Below, in pieces: positions 1 through 11,645 of a stretch of DNA of 64,000 nucleotides. Numbering within the stretch: the first letter of the stretch is position 1; every line of letters begins with the position of its first letter. Origin of the DNA: Oegoconia quadripuncta (lineage: Eukaryota > Arthropoda > Insecta > Lepidoptera > Autostichidae); NCBI GenBank assembly GCA_949316235.1, contig OX438745.1:6639001-6703000 (forward strand), in the 5' to 3' direction. The position numbers and the translations under genes are program-made. A model generated the notes under the pieces. That model was not told the DNA's origin, made no database searches, and saw only the letters and a program-made list of their open reading frames with translations.

Positions 1-544
1 CGAATCCACACACGCAGCACAAAGCTTATAAAATAACTTTTACTTACTTTAATCATACATTAGGAATAATAAGTAAATATCAAACTGTTTTAGTTAGACT
101 GCTTACTGCCATTTTATACGTTATAAAATTTTTTGGAGTTATGTGCTCCTCCAGACCGTGTTACTAATAACTTGTCGTACCTATTTCTGAAAAAGGCCGC
201 ACTCTAATTTGTCGTATAATTATTACACTATACCATACAAATTGTACAACCTCTATCACACAGATGGACAAGCGATAGGATCCGATGAAGGTGTATCACG
301 ATAATAATTAAATTAACAGAGGTCACCGTCCACCTGCCCTGCTCTAACACCACAGGAGTGATAGAGACCCAAGAATGCACCTTGCTTCTTTATGGGAAAA
401 TTATTAAATTATGTTTGGGGATAAAATTAGTGAGTGCAGGCTTTTGTGTTGTATATTCAATATATATGTATATAAAAGTATATTTGCAAATTTTCGGTGC
501 AGAATTTAAAAATCGTTGAGAAGTATGAAATAGTAGTAATAAAT
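1..544. other. AT-rich intronic sequence, nothing recognised
   Basis: No ORF, tRNA-like box or terminal inverted repeat is visible in this stretch. Confidence 0.5.
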
Positions 545-700
545 GTTATGTATAGTACGGCGATGTGTGTGTGTCTTTGTCCGGACGTATCTCAGTAATG
601 CGTAGTCCGAGTTAAGTGCGGTTTTTTAATATGAAAGACTAAACGAGGCGACATGTTTTAGCCAAGTTTTATAAAAATCGGTTAAATCGTTTCAAATATA
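545..700 (+). repeat. dispersed repeat, second copy at 34.65 kb
   Basis: Shares the blocks 'gtatctcagtaatgc' and 'gtgcggtt' with 34644-34870. It ends in a 'cc.agttttataaaaatcgg' stretch, typical of a degraded interspersed repeat common in Lepidoptera. The MITE at 701 is inserted at its right edge, so this repeat is the older of the two. Confidence 0.45.
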
Positions 701-1548
701 CAGGGCGTCCCAAAGTTATGGGACATGAAGGGGAAGTACCTTAAATATCGTAGATAGTGAATTTTGCTCAAAGAAGACTTTATGTTATTTTTAAAAGTTA
801 GTAATTCTGCATTCATAGATTTTCTAAAAATTATTTGCTTCGGCTGGGAATCGAACCGACTCAAATGTGAAAAAAAAAACACCCTACTTTTATGATGCCA
901 ATCGAAAGAATAGCTAAAAAATAATAACTCTGCCTAAGTAACATAGTATTTTAAAAGAAAGGAACAACGTGAAATTAATCATTTTAATCAAATAAAAAAC
1001 ATACATGAAACTGCCGTAGTCAATTAAGTAGGTATTTTTTTGTAAATTAATTAATTAAATGCTCAAAATGTGATCCCTCTTAAAAATACAAAGTAAATAC
1101 AAGTTTTATCATTTCATCTACACGTGCACTTATAATAAGGAAAACTATGTTAGTACCTATTTTATGAAGTGGGTACTTATTTACGAATAATCAATGCTAT
1201 CTTTGGAATGATAATATCGCTACTTTTCGAACGTCGTCGGCAATAAATAACTTTCTTGAAATTTGACTCAATCATTTTATGTTGTTCCTTTCTTTTAAAA
1301 TACTATGTTACTTAGGCAGAGTTATTATTTTTTAGCTATTCTTTCGATTGGCATCATAAAAGTAGGGTGTTTTTTTTTTCACATTTAAGTCGGTTCGATT
1401 CCCAGCCGAAGCAAGTAATTTTTAGAAAATCTATGAATGCAGAATTACTAACTTTTAAAAATAACATAAAGTCTTCTTTGAGCAAAATTCACTATCTACA
1501 ATATTTAAGGTACTTCCCCTTCATGTCCCATAACTTTGGGACGCCCTG
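701..1548. mobile_element. MITE/foldback element with 268-bp terminal inverted repeats
   Basis: The 848-bp element starts CAGGGCGTCCCAAAG and ends with its reverse complement. The arms run 701-968 and 1281-1548, equal in length and almost identical. The 312-bp centre is not inverted. Flanks are TATA on the left (697-700) and TATA on the right (1549-1552), so the target duplication is TA or TATA, which fits the Tc1/mariner superfamily. There is no transposase. Matching short ORFs in the two arms (682-882 minus, 1367-1558 plus) are mirror images made by the arms, not genes. Confidence 0.85.
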
Positions 1549-2272
1549 TATATACTAGCTTATTTATAACACAGCTTTTTTGTTGCAAGTCGATGATATC
1601 ATAATCTTTTGAGGGTTTTCTAAATAATGTTACTATAAATATTCTTCAATACGTTCTTAGTCGTGTTTGAGGGAATCCGGTGAAACCGTTCCGAAAATAT
1701 TTAGCTTTCGTTTCTACGTTATCGTCTAAATTTACCGAGACTAGAGTGAGTTTTAAAAATTTTCATGTTATAGTTATATTTATTAAAAAATAGGTTACTA
1801 AAACGATTTATTACAGAACAAAAAATCTAAGCGAATCAAAATTTGTATCAGGAAATTTATAGTTCCTACTCAAAAAACCGTTCCAGTTAGATTTATTTCC
1901 TCAATACGTTGCCGAATTAATTCCAAATAACATCCACGCACCCCATCGCTTTCCAATCTAATAAAGCGGGCTATTCAGAATCAATTAGTCAGCGATTTCG
2001 TTCTAAAACTCGCATTATTCGTGTAAAAATATCCTGTATGGCGGGAGCGGCTTTTTGCCTCTGTTTTTTTTTTCATAATAGGGGTAATATAAACGTGTCG
2101 GGACTGACACCTTTCCGACCCCACAGGAGGCTGCGGCCTAGAATAATTTGTGGGGTAATAAAATATAATATAATATCCAAATGCGGTGTCGACGTAGCTA
2201 TTGAATGGCTTTTTTGTGAATTGCGGTTGCAACTGCTCTATATGGAACATGTACCTAGTGCTTATTAATTAA
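1549..2272. other. intronic sequence, no gene seen
   Basis: No coding signal. Overlapping short ORFs on both strands at 1981-2268 have no recognisable domain. The part at 1925-2150 is a little GC-richer ('ctaataaagcgggctattcag') and may be single-copy, but I cannot assign it. Confidence 0.4.
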
Positions 2273-2469
2273 GTGGGTTTATCTTGCACGGTATTCCATA
2301 CAACTTTCAAGTCCTTTTTTTTTCGAAATGAGTAAACTGATTCTAAAGAAAACTTTATATGCATAAAGCTCGTACATAGATCGAAAAATTATTCATTAGA
2401 ACCGGTTTACTCATTTCGGAAAATTTGGACTTGAAAATTTGTAAGAATGACGTTTGGGATAAACCCTCT
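2273..2469. mobile_element. TTAA-flanked MITE (piggyBac-like)
   Basis: Terminal inverted repeats start G(T/A)GGGTTTATC. Subterminal inverted blocks 'ttcaagtcc' and 'cgaaatgagtaaac' pair across the 197-bp element. It is flanked by TTAA on both sides (2269-2272 and 2470-2473), the target duplication of the piggyBac superfamily. No coding capacity. The superfamily call rests on the TTAA duplication only. Confidence 0.7.
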
Positions 2470-5400
2470 TAAGTATAGAATCATATTTTTTCTTTGTACG
2501 CCGATTCAGGGGTTAAATTAGGTGGAAGTAACAAAATGGATTTTTATTTTTGTGTAAACAATACCTTGCCATGTTTGTAATATTTATATAAATTAACATG
2601 CTAATGAAATATAAAAATATAATATTATTTGATATTAAGAGACACTTAATAAAATCGCGATTCAAATTCACCCGGTATACGAGTATATAGGTAGGTAATT
2701 TATGAAAATTTTTAAAGAACGCTCTAATTATTTCTTAAATGTAAACTTTGAAAAAATTTACTTATGCCTTTGCTATTGCGGCCGCCATCTGCGTCGAGCA
2801 GCACTAAACTAATAATTTTCGAATAAAATTATTGTGACATTATATCAATTCTATGACATTGTGACTACTTAGAATCAAATAATGGCTATCTTCAATATTT
2901 AGTATCAATAAATTGAGCGGTTATAATTTTTTTTATTTAAAATTTAAAAATTATATTATTTTTAAATTTTAAATAAACGAGTTTTTCCGAGGTCTAAACG
3001 TATTTACCCTGGGCTATCTATCGACTCTAGACGTCTTTTGTGAAACTAATAAGGATTTCTTATTTGACTAAGGAACCCTATATAAGGTAGGAAAGTATAT
3101 AATCTCCCGCCATTACATAGATTGTCATCCGTTAATGACAATAATGTCATATTTACCCGTGAGTTATTTTTAAACATATATTAACTTCGATATTGTCATG
3201 CTACATAACATAACCTTGATAGCGATATTAGTAATGAATGTAAATAGGTGTAAACATAACTATGTGTAGGCTTCACGTCAATAAATAATTATGTGATCCA
3301 GTAACTCAGTAAGCAGGTACATACAATACTTATTCATTCCATGAATTTAGGAATACATTATAAACGCACGTGGTTCATATGCGACTGGCGGTATTCGTAG
3401 GTTAGGTACTCTTATTTTCTCCGAGCTTCTTTATTTATTTTAATTATGTAATTATGTGGAATAGACTACAAACGTGACCCTTAATGACAAAACCCTTCAT
3501 TCGATTATGATTTTGAAAAAAAAAAAAAAACTGCCTATGCCAATACCTTCTATTTCACTTGCCTAATATGCCCTATTTTTTTCCTTATAGAAAAACAAAC
3601 TCAACCAGTGCATATACCTACAGAATATATATATTTTTATTGACTTGACTTTTTATATGTGTATATTGATACGGCAGAAACTTGTTCCCCGACTATGTCC
3701 ATCAACAAAAAGCCTTAATTTACAAGCCATGGAAATGATCACAATTTTCCCTTAATTATATCCGTGTTACACATTCATGTATACGTTATCTAATGCATGT
3801 GTAATAATCATATAGATATCTCCCAACAATAATATCTAATGCCCCGCGGAGCCTACGTATAGGGGGATGTGGAAAAAATATTATTTCCGCTCAAACACAC
3901 AAGAAATGACTTCCTCAATCAACCGCTGTAGATGCTTGCAATGACAAATGACTGTTTGGTCTTTAACGTGTTAATCTAAGCATATGGGGCATAGACAATT
4001 CCCGCTTTTTAGGGTTACGTACTTAAACTAGGAACCTTTGTAGTTTCGCCATGTCCGACTTTCTTTGGGGCTGAACTTTATATTTAATGAAATGAAATGT
4101 TTAAGTAATATGCTCGGCACCCTCCTACGTAGGTGAGTGATTGTTTTTTTAAATAATATAACGTTCTACATATCGGTATGTATATGTCTTTCAGAAGTAT
4201 TAGGGGCTGTCTAAAATACTCTTTCGAAATAAAACTTTTCCATTAATTTACGAGCATATATTATAACGTGTAATTGGGTCTGTAAAAAGTTCATCGAAAC
4301 TCCATACAAAATTACATAATCTAAACAACTGCAAAAATTTTGTGTTTTCAAAAGTTATTCTGTCTAATGAACCCTACTGCGTGTGTTCTGAAACGCACTT
4401 AGCCGGTTTTCTTTCCGCTGTTCAAATTTAGAAATTTCTGATGTCTTCTTTTGTGCGAGTTACAAAGCCGTTTTTTGCAATATCCTTACAAATTGCGTTC
4501 ATAGTAGAGTTTTTATGTGAAAAGGGTCCGAGTTGAATGACTACGTGTAACTTTTAGGGTCTTTAAGAGCCCATTGATTTGTAAATGTTATTTTATTAAG
4601 TGGTTAATTTTGTTCATTATGATGGTTAATAGATCTTAATTTAAAATGCATTTATGGCAAATTAAGAGGGGCCGTTATTTATTAGGTAGATAACAATTTG
4701 AAGGGATTGTATTTTATTTTTTAAAGATATTGCTACCTATTACACAAATCTATTGAATTGAAGTTTGGTAAGTTTTAAAATAAAATCAACGTTTTACTGT
4801 AAATTTTATTGTGAGATAGATATCAAAACTAACAATCTGTGTATCTTATTTATTACTGGTGTCTTGTTATTTTTCATTTTGTATGCCATTTGGTGGATAA
4901 CAGTGGTTGTTTGTTTGTTTGTAAATGCTTTATTGTACAAGGCAATACATTAATTTTAATAATAATAATAAAATTAATAGTGATCCTCCTATTTAAATCA
5001 TTTATCATCAATATTGTACCTGTGAATCACAAAAAATAAATGAATATGAATATTATTATTTCAAATGGTAGCCAGTTATGTAAATTGAACCTTTTTCTAT
5101 AATTATTAAAAACACCTAGGTTTACCAACTGATAAAGAAAGGTCAATAAAAATTGACGATAGAGTCCTTAACGTCGATATTAAAGCAATTTACTAGAAAT
5201 CGACCATATTTGCCATTTCATCGCTATCTCATAAGACGCTCAGTGCCAATTACGACAAAAACCTTCGATGACATTTAAAAAAAACTTGCTTACACAAACT
5301 AATGACAGCCCGCGGCGCCGCACATGCCGCTTCGGGAATCATTCAATTATACACGACCGCTCTGTAATTTCATAACCGCTCATTTCGGCATCACCCTGTA

Positions 5401-5734
5401 TTAGTCGCGTTAGTATCCACCTCATGTGTAGATAGCTAATATTATTTGACGGCTGGGATTCAATTTGGTATTGCCAATAATGTTGTATTAATGAAACTGT
5501 ACTTTAATAAATCAATACATGAACATACATGTCCTATCACATTTCAGGGTCCACCGATGCTTCGACGACTAAATAGTCGATGGTCAAAATGTTCTCTATT
5601 CACAGACAGAAATATGAACCCAAAGAGTAATATAATTGATCACACGACATCGACCTAACAAAACACTTTTGTGTCACATTTAAAGATAAGAAACCTTATA
5701 ATTCTTCTTGGGCAAAGAGATTGATTGAGACCAG
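2470..5734. other. AT-rich intronic sequence with repeat scraps
   Basis: No exon found. It holds the AT hairpin at 2932-2977, a LINE-type scrap near 4010-4075 ('gccatgtccgactttc', also seen near 41.03 kb), and a short GC-richer patch at 5305-5420 ('cccgcggcgccgcacatgcc') of unknown role. Confidence 0.4.
2932..2977. repeat. perfect AT-only hairpin, 20-bp arms
   Basis: Left arm 2932-2951 and right arm 2958-2977 are exact reverse complements around a 6-base loop, and every base is A or T. Likely a cruciform-prone slippage product. Confidence 0.7.
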
Positions 5735-5965
5735 GGGGTCTACTCTCTAACGAAAATAGCTTCGGACGGACTTTTTCTTCTGCTAAAAATCCTTAATTTG
5801 CATAACTTCAGACGTTCCTTGCATCCCTTACTAACTTGTAATGTAAAACTTTATTCAACAAAAGTTAAGTAATGACGATTGGTTTATAATTGACACAGCA
5901 AACCGCAAAAGAATAAGTTCGAAGTTACGGCCGTCCGAAGCTATTTTCGTTAGAGAGTAGACCCC
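5735..5965. mobile_element. MITE with perfect 35-bp terminal inverted repeats
   Basis: Left arm 5735-5769 (starts GGGGTCTACTCTCTAACGAA) and right arm 5931-5965 match with no mismatch. Flanks read CAG (5732-5734) and CAG (5966-5968), a candidate 3-bp target duplication. The 231-bp element is non-coding. The perfect arms suggest recent activity. Superfamily not assigned. Confidence 0.8.
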
Positions 5966-6296
5966 CAGTCCACTTATTCCAGGGGCGTCTTTTACATGTA
6001 GATCGTAGTCAGGATCATCTCGCAGATACCAACTTCCGAAAATAAGAAATTGCTTTTTGTTGCTTGAAAGTTTAGACCTTTAGCGCTACAGACAGATGCT
6101 CAGACACATAGATATACGTACACAAACATGGGCTTTAAGCTTTTAACCCTCTTTTGCGTTAGTTAATAAAACGATTAAAACTCACTTAGGTACGTACTTA
6201 CTGTCATTGAGTAAATAATACTATACCATTTATAAAAAAAACACTGTGATGTCTGTGGATCAATAGTTCGTTCATACGTACATCTAATCTAACTTC
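5966..6296. other. intronic sequence, nothing recognised
   Basis: No coding or structural signal beyond simple AT-richness. Confidence 0.4.
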
Positions 6297-6523
6297 TAAC
6301 TAATATTATAAATGCGAAAGTTTGGATGTTTGTTAGTTGCATCACGGCGAAACGACTGAACGGATTTGGATGAAATTTGGTAGGTATAAGAATATACCCT
6401 GGATTAAGACATAGGATTATCCCGATAAAGTGAGTATAGATACCGCGGGATAAATAAATTAAACATATTATTATCCGCGATAAAGCTAGTCAACGCAGGC
6501 AAAGCCGCAGGCGGATAGCTAGT
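6297..6523 (+). mobile_element. Lep1-type (non-autonomous Helitron) element
   Basis: Near-complete copy: start 'ctaatattataaatgcgaaa', body 'cggatttggatgaaatttgg' and 'tcccgataaagtg', tail ending 'gcggatagctagta'. Lep1 elements are described in Lepidoptera as non-autonomous Helitrons. The terminal CTAGT fits that class. Best-preserved copy in the window. Confidence 0.75.
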
Positions 6524-7374
6524 ATAAAATAAAGATCACTTACCCTAGTGCCTAATGGATCAATTAATATTATTTTTCATAGACCTTCATCAAATACACA
6601 TTATCTTACAGGTAATGTGAAGTATAGCCATATGGTATGTACTAGTATGTATACATACATTCAAATGCATGTTTGTTAACGACGTTCTAATTGTATATTA
6701 ATAGGTACCTAAATCCCGAGGTGTCAATCTACCTTTAACATAACCCAAGTTATTCAGCTATACAAGTGATAGGTACTATTTGCAGCTGCAGCTTTAAGTA
6801 TTAAGTACCTTTATTATAATCTATTTCATTATAAAATTTTAGAAAATGGAACATCCGATTTTTTTAATAAAAAAATTTAATAAATCTGTTTTTTTTTTTT
6901 ATTTCACTTCACTTTCATAAGGTTTCTGTTTTTAAAATTTCGTTTATTCTTTATTTTAATTGTTTCTTTCGGAATTTTCAACTATTTCCGAGTGAGCGCG
7001 TTTGTTTGGTTTAAGGTCAAGCTCTAACCCGTTGAGAATATATAAATAAATAAAAAAATACTATTAAATAAATAAATCCCATAAACTATTAAAGCATACC
7101 TATTGCTTTAAAAAAAAACTGTTATAGTTATATCTACAAATAAATAATAATCCAGCGCCGTAAATAAGCGTCAATCAGTATAACCACGAGTTTGAGGCGC
7201 TTGCAGTGGAGACATTGGGCCGTTGGTCTTCTGGCACAAAACAATTTGTGAGATGTGAGAGCTGGTGCCTAATTTGCTCAGCAGCTTCAGCTTTTTTTCA
7301 ATTCAGCGGGGCAATAGTGCTAGCGTACTAATAGGTACTATGCTATGCCTCACGACGGCGTATTTTATCTAATC
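6524..7374. other. intronic sequence, nothing recognised
   Basis: AT-rich, with poly(T) at about 6888-6900. No gene or clear mobile element. Confidence 0.4.
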
Positions 7375-7553
7375 TAACTAATATTATAAATGGGAAATTT
7401 TGGATGTTTATTTGTTTGTTGCTCAATCCCGGCGAAACGGATGAACGGATTTGGATGAAATTTGGTATGTAAGCATAACATACCCTGGATTAATACATAA
7501 GATATTTTTTATCCCGATAAAATGTGTAGTTTCCACGGGATAAATAAAGTTCT
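7375..7553 (+). mobile_element. Lep1-type element, 3' truncated
   Basis: Starts 'taatattataaatgggaaat' and runs to 'ccacgggataaataaa'; the tail with the 'gcaggcgaagccgcggg' block is missing. Confidence 0.7.
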
Positions 7554-7580
7554 ATTTCCATGCACGTTTCAGATTTGCAT

Positions 7581-7719
7581 GACGACTGATTGGTGTAGTG
7601 CAGCGGATAGTAACTCGGTCAGCGAAACCAACGGTTGCGGGTCCGAATCCCGCGAGGGGTAAATGTTTGTGTGATGAATACGTACATTTATTCTCGAGTA
7701 ATGGATGTTTATATAAATA
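7581..7719 (+). mobile_element. tRNA-derived SINE family A, 3' truncated
   Basis: Head 'gactgattggtgtagtg' (A box) followed by 'cgggtccgaatcccgcg' (B box), then the family body 'gtaaatgtttgtgtgatg'. Not a tRNA gene: the ends do not pair as an acceptor stem, and the same body follows the head in six other copies. Confidence 0.8.
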
Positions 7720-7734
7720 GTGTTAGCCAATTCT

Positions 7735-7945
7735 TTCCATAATTAGCATAATCTTCTCTTAACTGCATTGAGGTACAGAGCTCATCAATTGAGTATAAAT
7801 AACTCCTCGCAATTGAAAAAGTCATGATCTGATCACAACTAGAATGCCATTCGTAACTGTCAACGGTAATAAATAGGTTCCGCACAATTGGTTGCGAACG
7901 GCCCCTAATTAGTGCAATTAATTCGCACAAACAATACATTAGCTC
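7735..7945. promoter_or_regulatory. candidate intronic enhancer, homeodomain-site cluster
   Basis: The stretch holds TAATTA at 7740-7745 and 7906-7911, AATTAATT at 7916-7923, and CAATTG-type sites near 7810 and 7885, in sequence less AT-rich than its surroundings and free of repeat signatures. Clustered TAATTA sites inside the first intron of a homeobox gene suggest an autoregulatory or Hox/NK-regulated element. Inference only. Confidence 0.25.
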
Positions 7946-10900
7946 GGTGACACGGACAGACGAACGAATGTATTTTAATAACTATAAGTAACTAATCTGG
8001 TCTTCCCACGTTCAACCCACTGTTTTCGATAAAATTTTCTTTTTAAATTATGATGGAAAAGTAAAGCTTAATGTAGGGTGAAGATGCTGGGCCCGGATAA
8101 ATATAGCTAAGGGAGGAATCGCAAAAGTAACACTATGTTAGATACGTTACCGATACTCAGGGTTTTAGGCAATGCAGGTCTTTCACATAGGCTGGTTAGG
8201 TTACATATTACTTCACACACGCACAGTTAATCGTTTAGTGATATTTGGTGAGTCCACGGGTGGGATAAGACCAGAGATCGGGACCGCGAAGCGCACAGTG
8301 CTACTTGTCTGTCAGTGCTCAGTGAGGGACGGGATGCAACTGTAAGAGCGGGTATATTATGCATAGGTAGGTGGGTATTACATCGCCGTATGTATTTCCT
8401 CAATAGGTCCGATCTTAAACACTTAACGTAAACAAAATGCCTATAATACATTTCCTAAAAGTTTCATCGAAATTCATTCAACAGTTTCAGAGCTTACGGA
8501 CAAACATCCAGATAAACAAATATGTACATAGCACATCTCACTTAACATATATTGCTATTACTTTTTCAGATCACAGACCTTACATTTTTATTATTTTGTA
8601 TAGATCCGCTAATAATTTATATTAGACAAAACTTTTCCAGAGTCCACCCTACTATATGATTCCTAATTTGCTGATAGTGCCTTGCAAATGGGTTAAAAGT
8701 CGAACAATAAGAATAGTGACTGCGCTGGGTGCTGTTCTACGTTCTTAATTAGAATACAATAATCCTGCTGATATCCAAAACTCGGCTTTGACAAATATCA
8801 GATTATTATAAGCACAGATTGAACGCGAAGTGGCTATTATAAAACATTCGATTACTTGTGCGAGAAAAATGCATAAAATTAGCGGCTTGATTGTCATTTC
8901 CTTGTGGTAATGCAGTAAAGTATTCCTGTCAATCCCTATTTCTTGGGATTCTTCTCAAATTTCGAACGCCTGGTAGCAACAAAAAACTGACTATTATCAA
9001 GTGTAAATTTTATCCTATGAAAATAAAACATTTTTATTTGATTCAAACTAAAACAGTGCAGTGGTCTTCCCACAAAAATGCGATTTTAAAATAAAACGTA
9101 AGTTTTTACTTGACTATATCAATGGAATATATATCTACATAAGTTGTTTCGCAAAATGGAATGAAAGAGAGCATATTGTCAAAGTTTTGTGTTTATAAAT
9201 TATTTCAAAGTCTAAGTGAGGTTCAGTTAATATTTTTGGTGTGATTGGATTACACAATAAAATATTTGCAGTATATTCTGATGCGATTTTAGAATTAAAG
9301 TATATCTATACCTTTATATACGTAGATGGAAAATCATAAGGTAACAGTTGGATGCTAAAGTCATATTTGTAAAGCCTTGGTGAGTCAGTAACATTTTTTG
9401 ATGTGCAATTAAACCTTTCCAATAGACAAATGGCAATTAAATATAAAGATACGTTGGGCATAGAAGTGGTTAGTATCGCCTGTCGGTCCGCAGATAGAGC
9501 CAAGTCTAATCTCCAGTCGAGTCATTTTTGAATGTTTCTAAAGTGTTTCTGTCTGAATACGAGTATTGTCTCTAAATGACAATCAGACATTGACTTTGTA
9601 AAGTCATCCAACATATCATTGTCTCTTACTAATTCGTTCATTAGATAAGTTATGTATGCTATATAATGTAGTAATAAAATTAGAGTTTCCACATATCATT
9701 AATGGTTAATCGTATCGTACTTATCTATTGTTCATATGTATTCGTAGTACGATTTACCTAATTCTAGATAGAGGTAGAAAAAAAGGTTAGTTATTTCTCA
9801 CTTTATTAATGCATTTTTTATTCGCGGTCTCTTACAACTTCCAACCACCCTGAGGTTAGAGATAAGCTCATCTTTGTACATTATTTCGTACTGTTTTAAA
9901 AAGATACCGCTTTTATTATTATCTGTGCTATAAAGAATAAAGATATGTTATGAATTTCACAACTATTACAATTTTAGCGAATAATAAAGTGAAAAATAAC
10001 AATATTATCTAGAGTATTACGAGTTATTACTTATTTACTAGTTGTGATTACAAATCATTTACTCAAATTTAGAACAATATCTAATTCTAATTGAAATTTA
10101 CCTATGGTGAATAAGATAGAAATATCAAATAGAGAGGTAAAAAATTTTAGGGTGCAAATTTCATTTAAAGTAGCTTGTAACCAAAAAGTGGGTCCTACCT
10201 TTCCAATTATTATAGCGATTTGTGTCGACTAGTAATCCCCTATCCCTGAACTGGAAATACATGATATGTAAAATATAAAGTAAAACCTAAGCGGCAATAT
10301 AATTTAAAATCTAGATATTTATAATCGTTACTCAGCATACTTTGTCTTAACATTTTTAATTATTTTTTATTTAAAATTTAAATGAATTTATTTATTATAA
10401 TATCAATAAATTGTGTAGGGTAAACCTAAATAAAAAGCATGCATCTTATCAACTAACTTTTTGTTTTATGACTCAAATATAATTACCTATGCGAATGAGA
10501 TTTATCTAATCCATTGCATTTAAGATAAGGTGTTAACATTAATTCACGGGTAATGAATTTCAAGATTGGATTCGTTTAGTCGACATAAGCCTAATTCGCA
10601 AAATATCTACCGAGTATCGAAAGGCCTAATTCGCGAAAGGACTAATATTCAATACGCGCAATGGAACAGAGGCTTGAACATGTCACTTCCTATCTAGTGC
10701 GAATTGATAATTTAGACTATTTTCTATTTTTTCGATTATTAAAAAAAAATATAGCATATTCCAAATATGATTCAACAGAGTACACAAAATAAAATTACAA
10801 AGACGTACAATTAATTACGTTCATGTACTCTGCGTTTTTTACATTTCTAAAACTTTCGATTCGCCCGGGCTTGCCCTATGTGGCATCTACATTAATGACT

Positions 10901-11036
10901 ATTGGAGTTGAAGATAGATTCATAATAAAAGTTGGTATTATTTAGTATGTATTATGTACATACTAATTGTTGAGCTATGTACCTATCATAACATAATCGG
11001 TAATAGTATAAGTTTGGTAGCATCTAAATTTTGTAC
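7946..11036. other. AT-rich intronic sequence, no exon or clear element
   Basis: Short ORFs (for example 8437-8625, 8891-9094, 9306-9503) lack domains and codon bias. Imperfect simple repeats only. Confidence 0.45.
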
Positions 11037-11122
11037 CTAACTTAACACAACAGATATTTTAAGTAAAATTATTGAGCAAAATAAAGTGAATTTAACAACT
11101 ATGACAATAAGAATTGACTTAC

Positions 11123-11645
11123 CTCCACTGTCAGCATTATTAGCTTCGAAGGTTTTACTGGTCATGTGGAAGAGAGCATCCAGGGGAGTGTGAGGTGCGG
11201 TGGAACCTTGCTGAGGAGCTCGCCTAGGCTCCGAGCAGCAATCAGAGGCAGATGAGGAACGCTCAGAGGCAGAATCGCAGCATTCCGCCGGTGCCATTTC
11301 CCGCGGCCTCAACAGCCCTAATGCTGCCAGTCTCCATCGCTCTCCGTCCAACAGAGCAGCGCCCGCCAACCGCTGTAGCCTCTGTAACCGTTCGAAGCCT
11401 GACGCGTCCCACGGGCGGACGATGCGCGGCGGTGTTCGCGGACTATGCGATAAAATGTCCAAAATAGAAAAACTTTTCACGCCGTCCCCTCGCCTCTCCT
11501 CTGCCGGCTCCGAGGCCATCTTCAAGCGTTTCAGCGGTCTAAAATAGTCCTGCGGCGACGGCGACCGCGACGGAGCCGGTGATGGGCGACCAACACTAAT
11601 ATCGTCCTCGGAACAGCTATGTCCGGACATCGACTCCTCCTCCAT
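11123..11645 (-). CDS. lb: ladybird/Lbx-type homeobox protein, exon 1 (5' coding part)
   Basis: Encodes the N-terminal 174 residues of a transcription factor of the ladybird (Lbx) family of NK-like homeodomain proteins, nuclear regulators of muscle, heart and neural patterning. Visible in order: acidic/Ser-Pro N-terminus (1-35), basic PLKRLK (37-42), an eh1 Groucho-binding motif FSILDILS at 59-66 followed by PPRIVRPWD (72-80), a Ser/Cys-rich stretch (120-140), and TPLDALFHMTSKTFE at 153-167. That last block matches the family signature (TPL.AL....SKTF) lying just before the homeodomain in Lbx proteins. The exon ends in phase 1 at a consensus donor G|GTAAGT (GT at 11122-11121). ATG at 11645 has A at -3 and G at +4, with an in-frame TGA two codons upstream, so it is the first possible start. 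The homeodomain exon lies outside the window. Insects can carry lbe and lbl; I cannot tell which. An NK-type relative with eh1 is the alternative, but the SKTF block argues against it. Confidence 0.85.

Larger units (their letters stand above)
1..11122 (-). other. lb: ladybird intron 1 (partial, continues left of window)
   Basis: Downstream of the ladybird exon 1 donor (GTAAGT reading leftward from 11122) I find no second coding exon. The homeodomain exon should contain a tryptophan-rich third helix and be GC-richer than its surroundings; nothing like it is present. The intron therefore exceeds 11.1 kb. It is AT-rich and holds the repeats and the candidate enhancer listed separately. This is an inference from the strong donor and from family gene structure. 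Confidence 0.65.

Noticed and set aside
682..1558. Two matching ORFs of 66 and 63 aa on opposite strands
   Set aside because: They are the two arms of one inverted-repeat MITE read in mirror image; no domain.
7581..7660. tRNA gene
   Set aside because: Only A and B boxes are present; no acceptor stem pairing, and the same SINE body follows in all copies.
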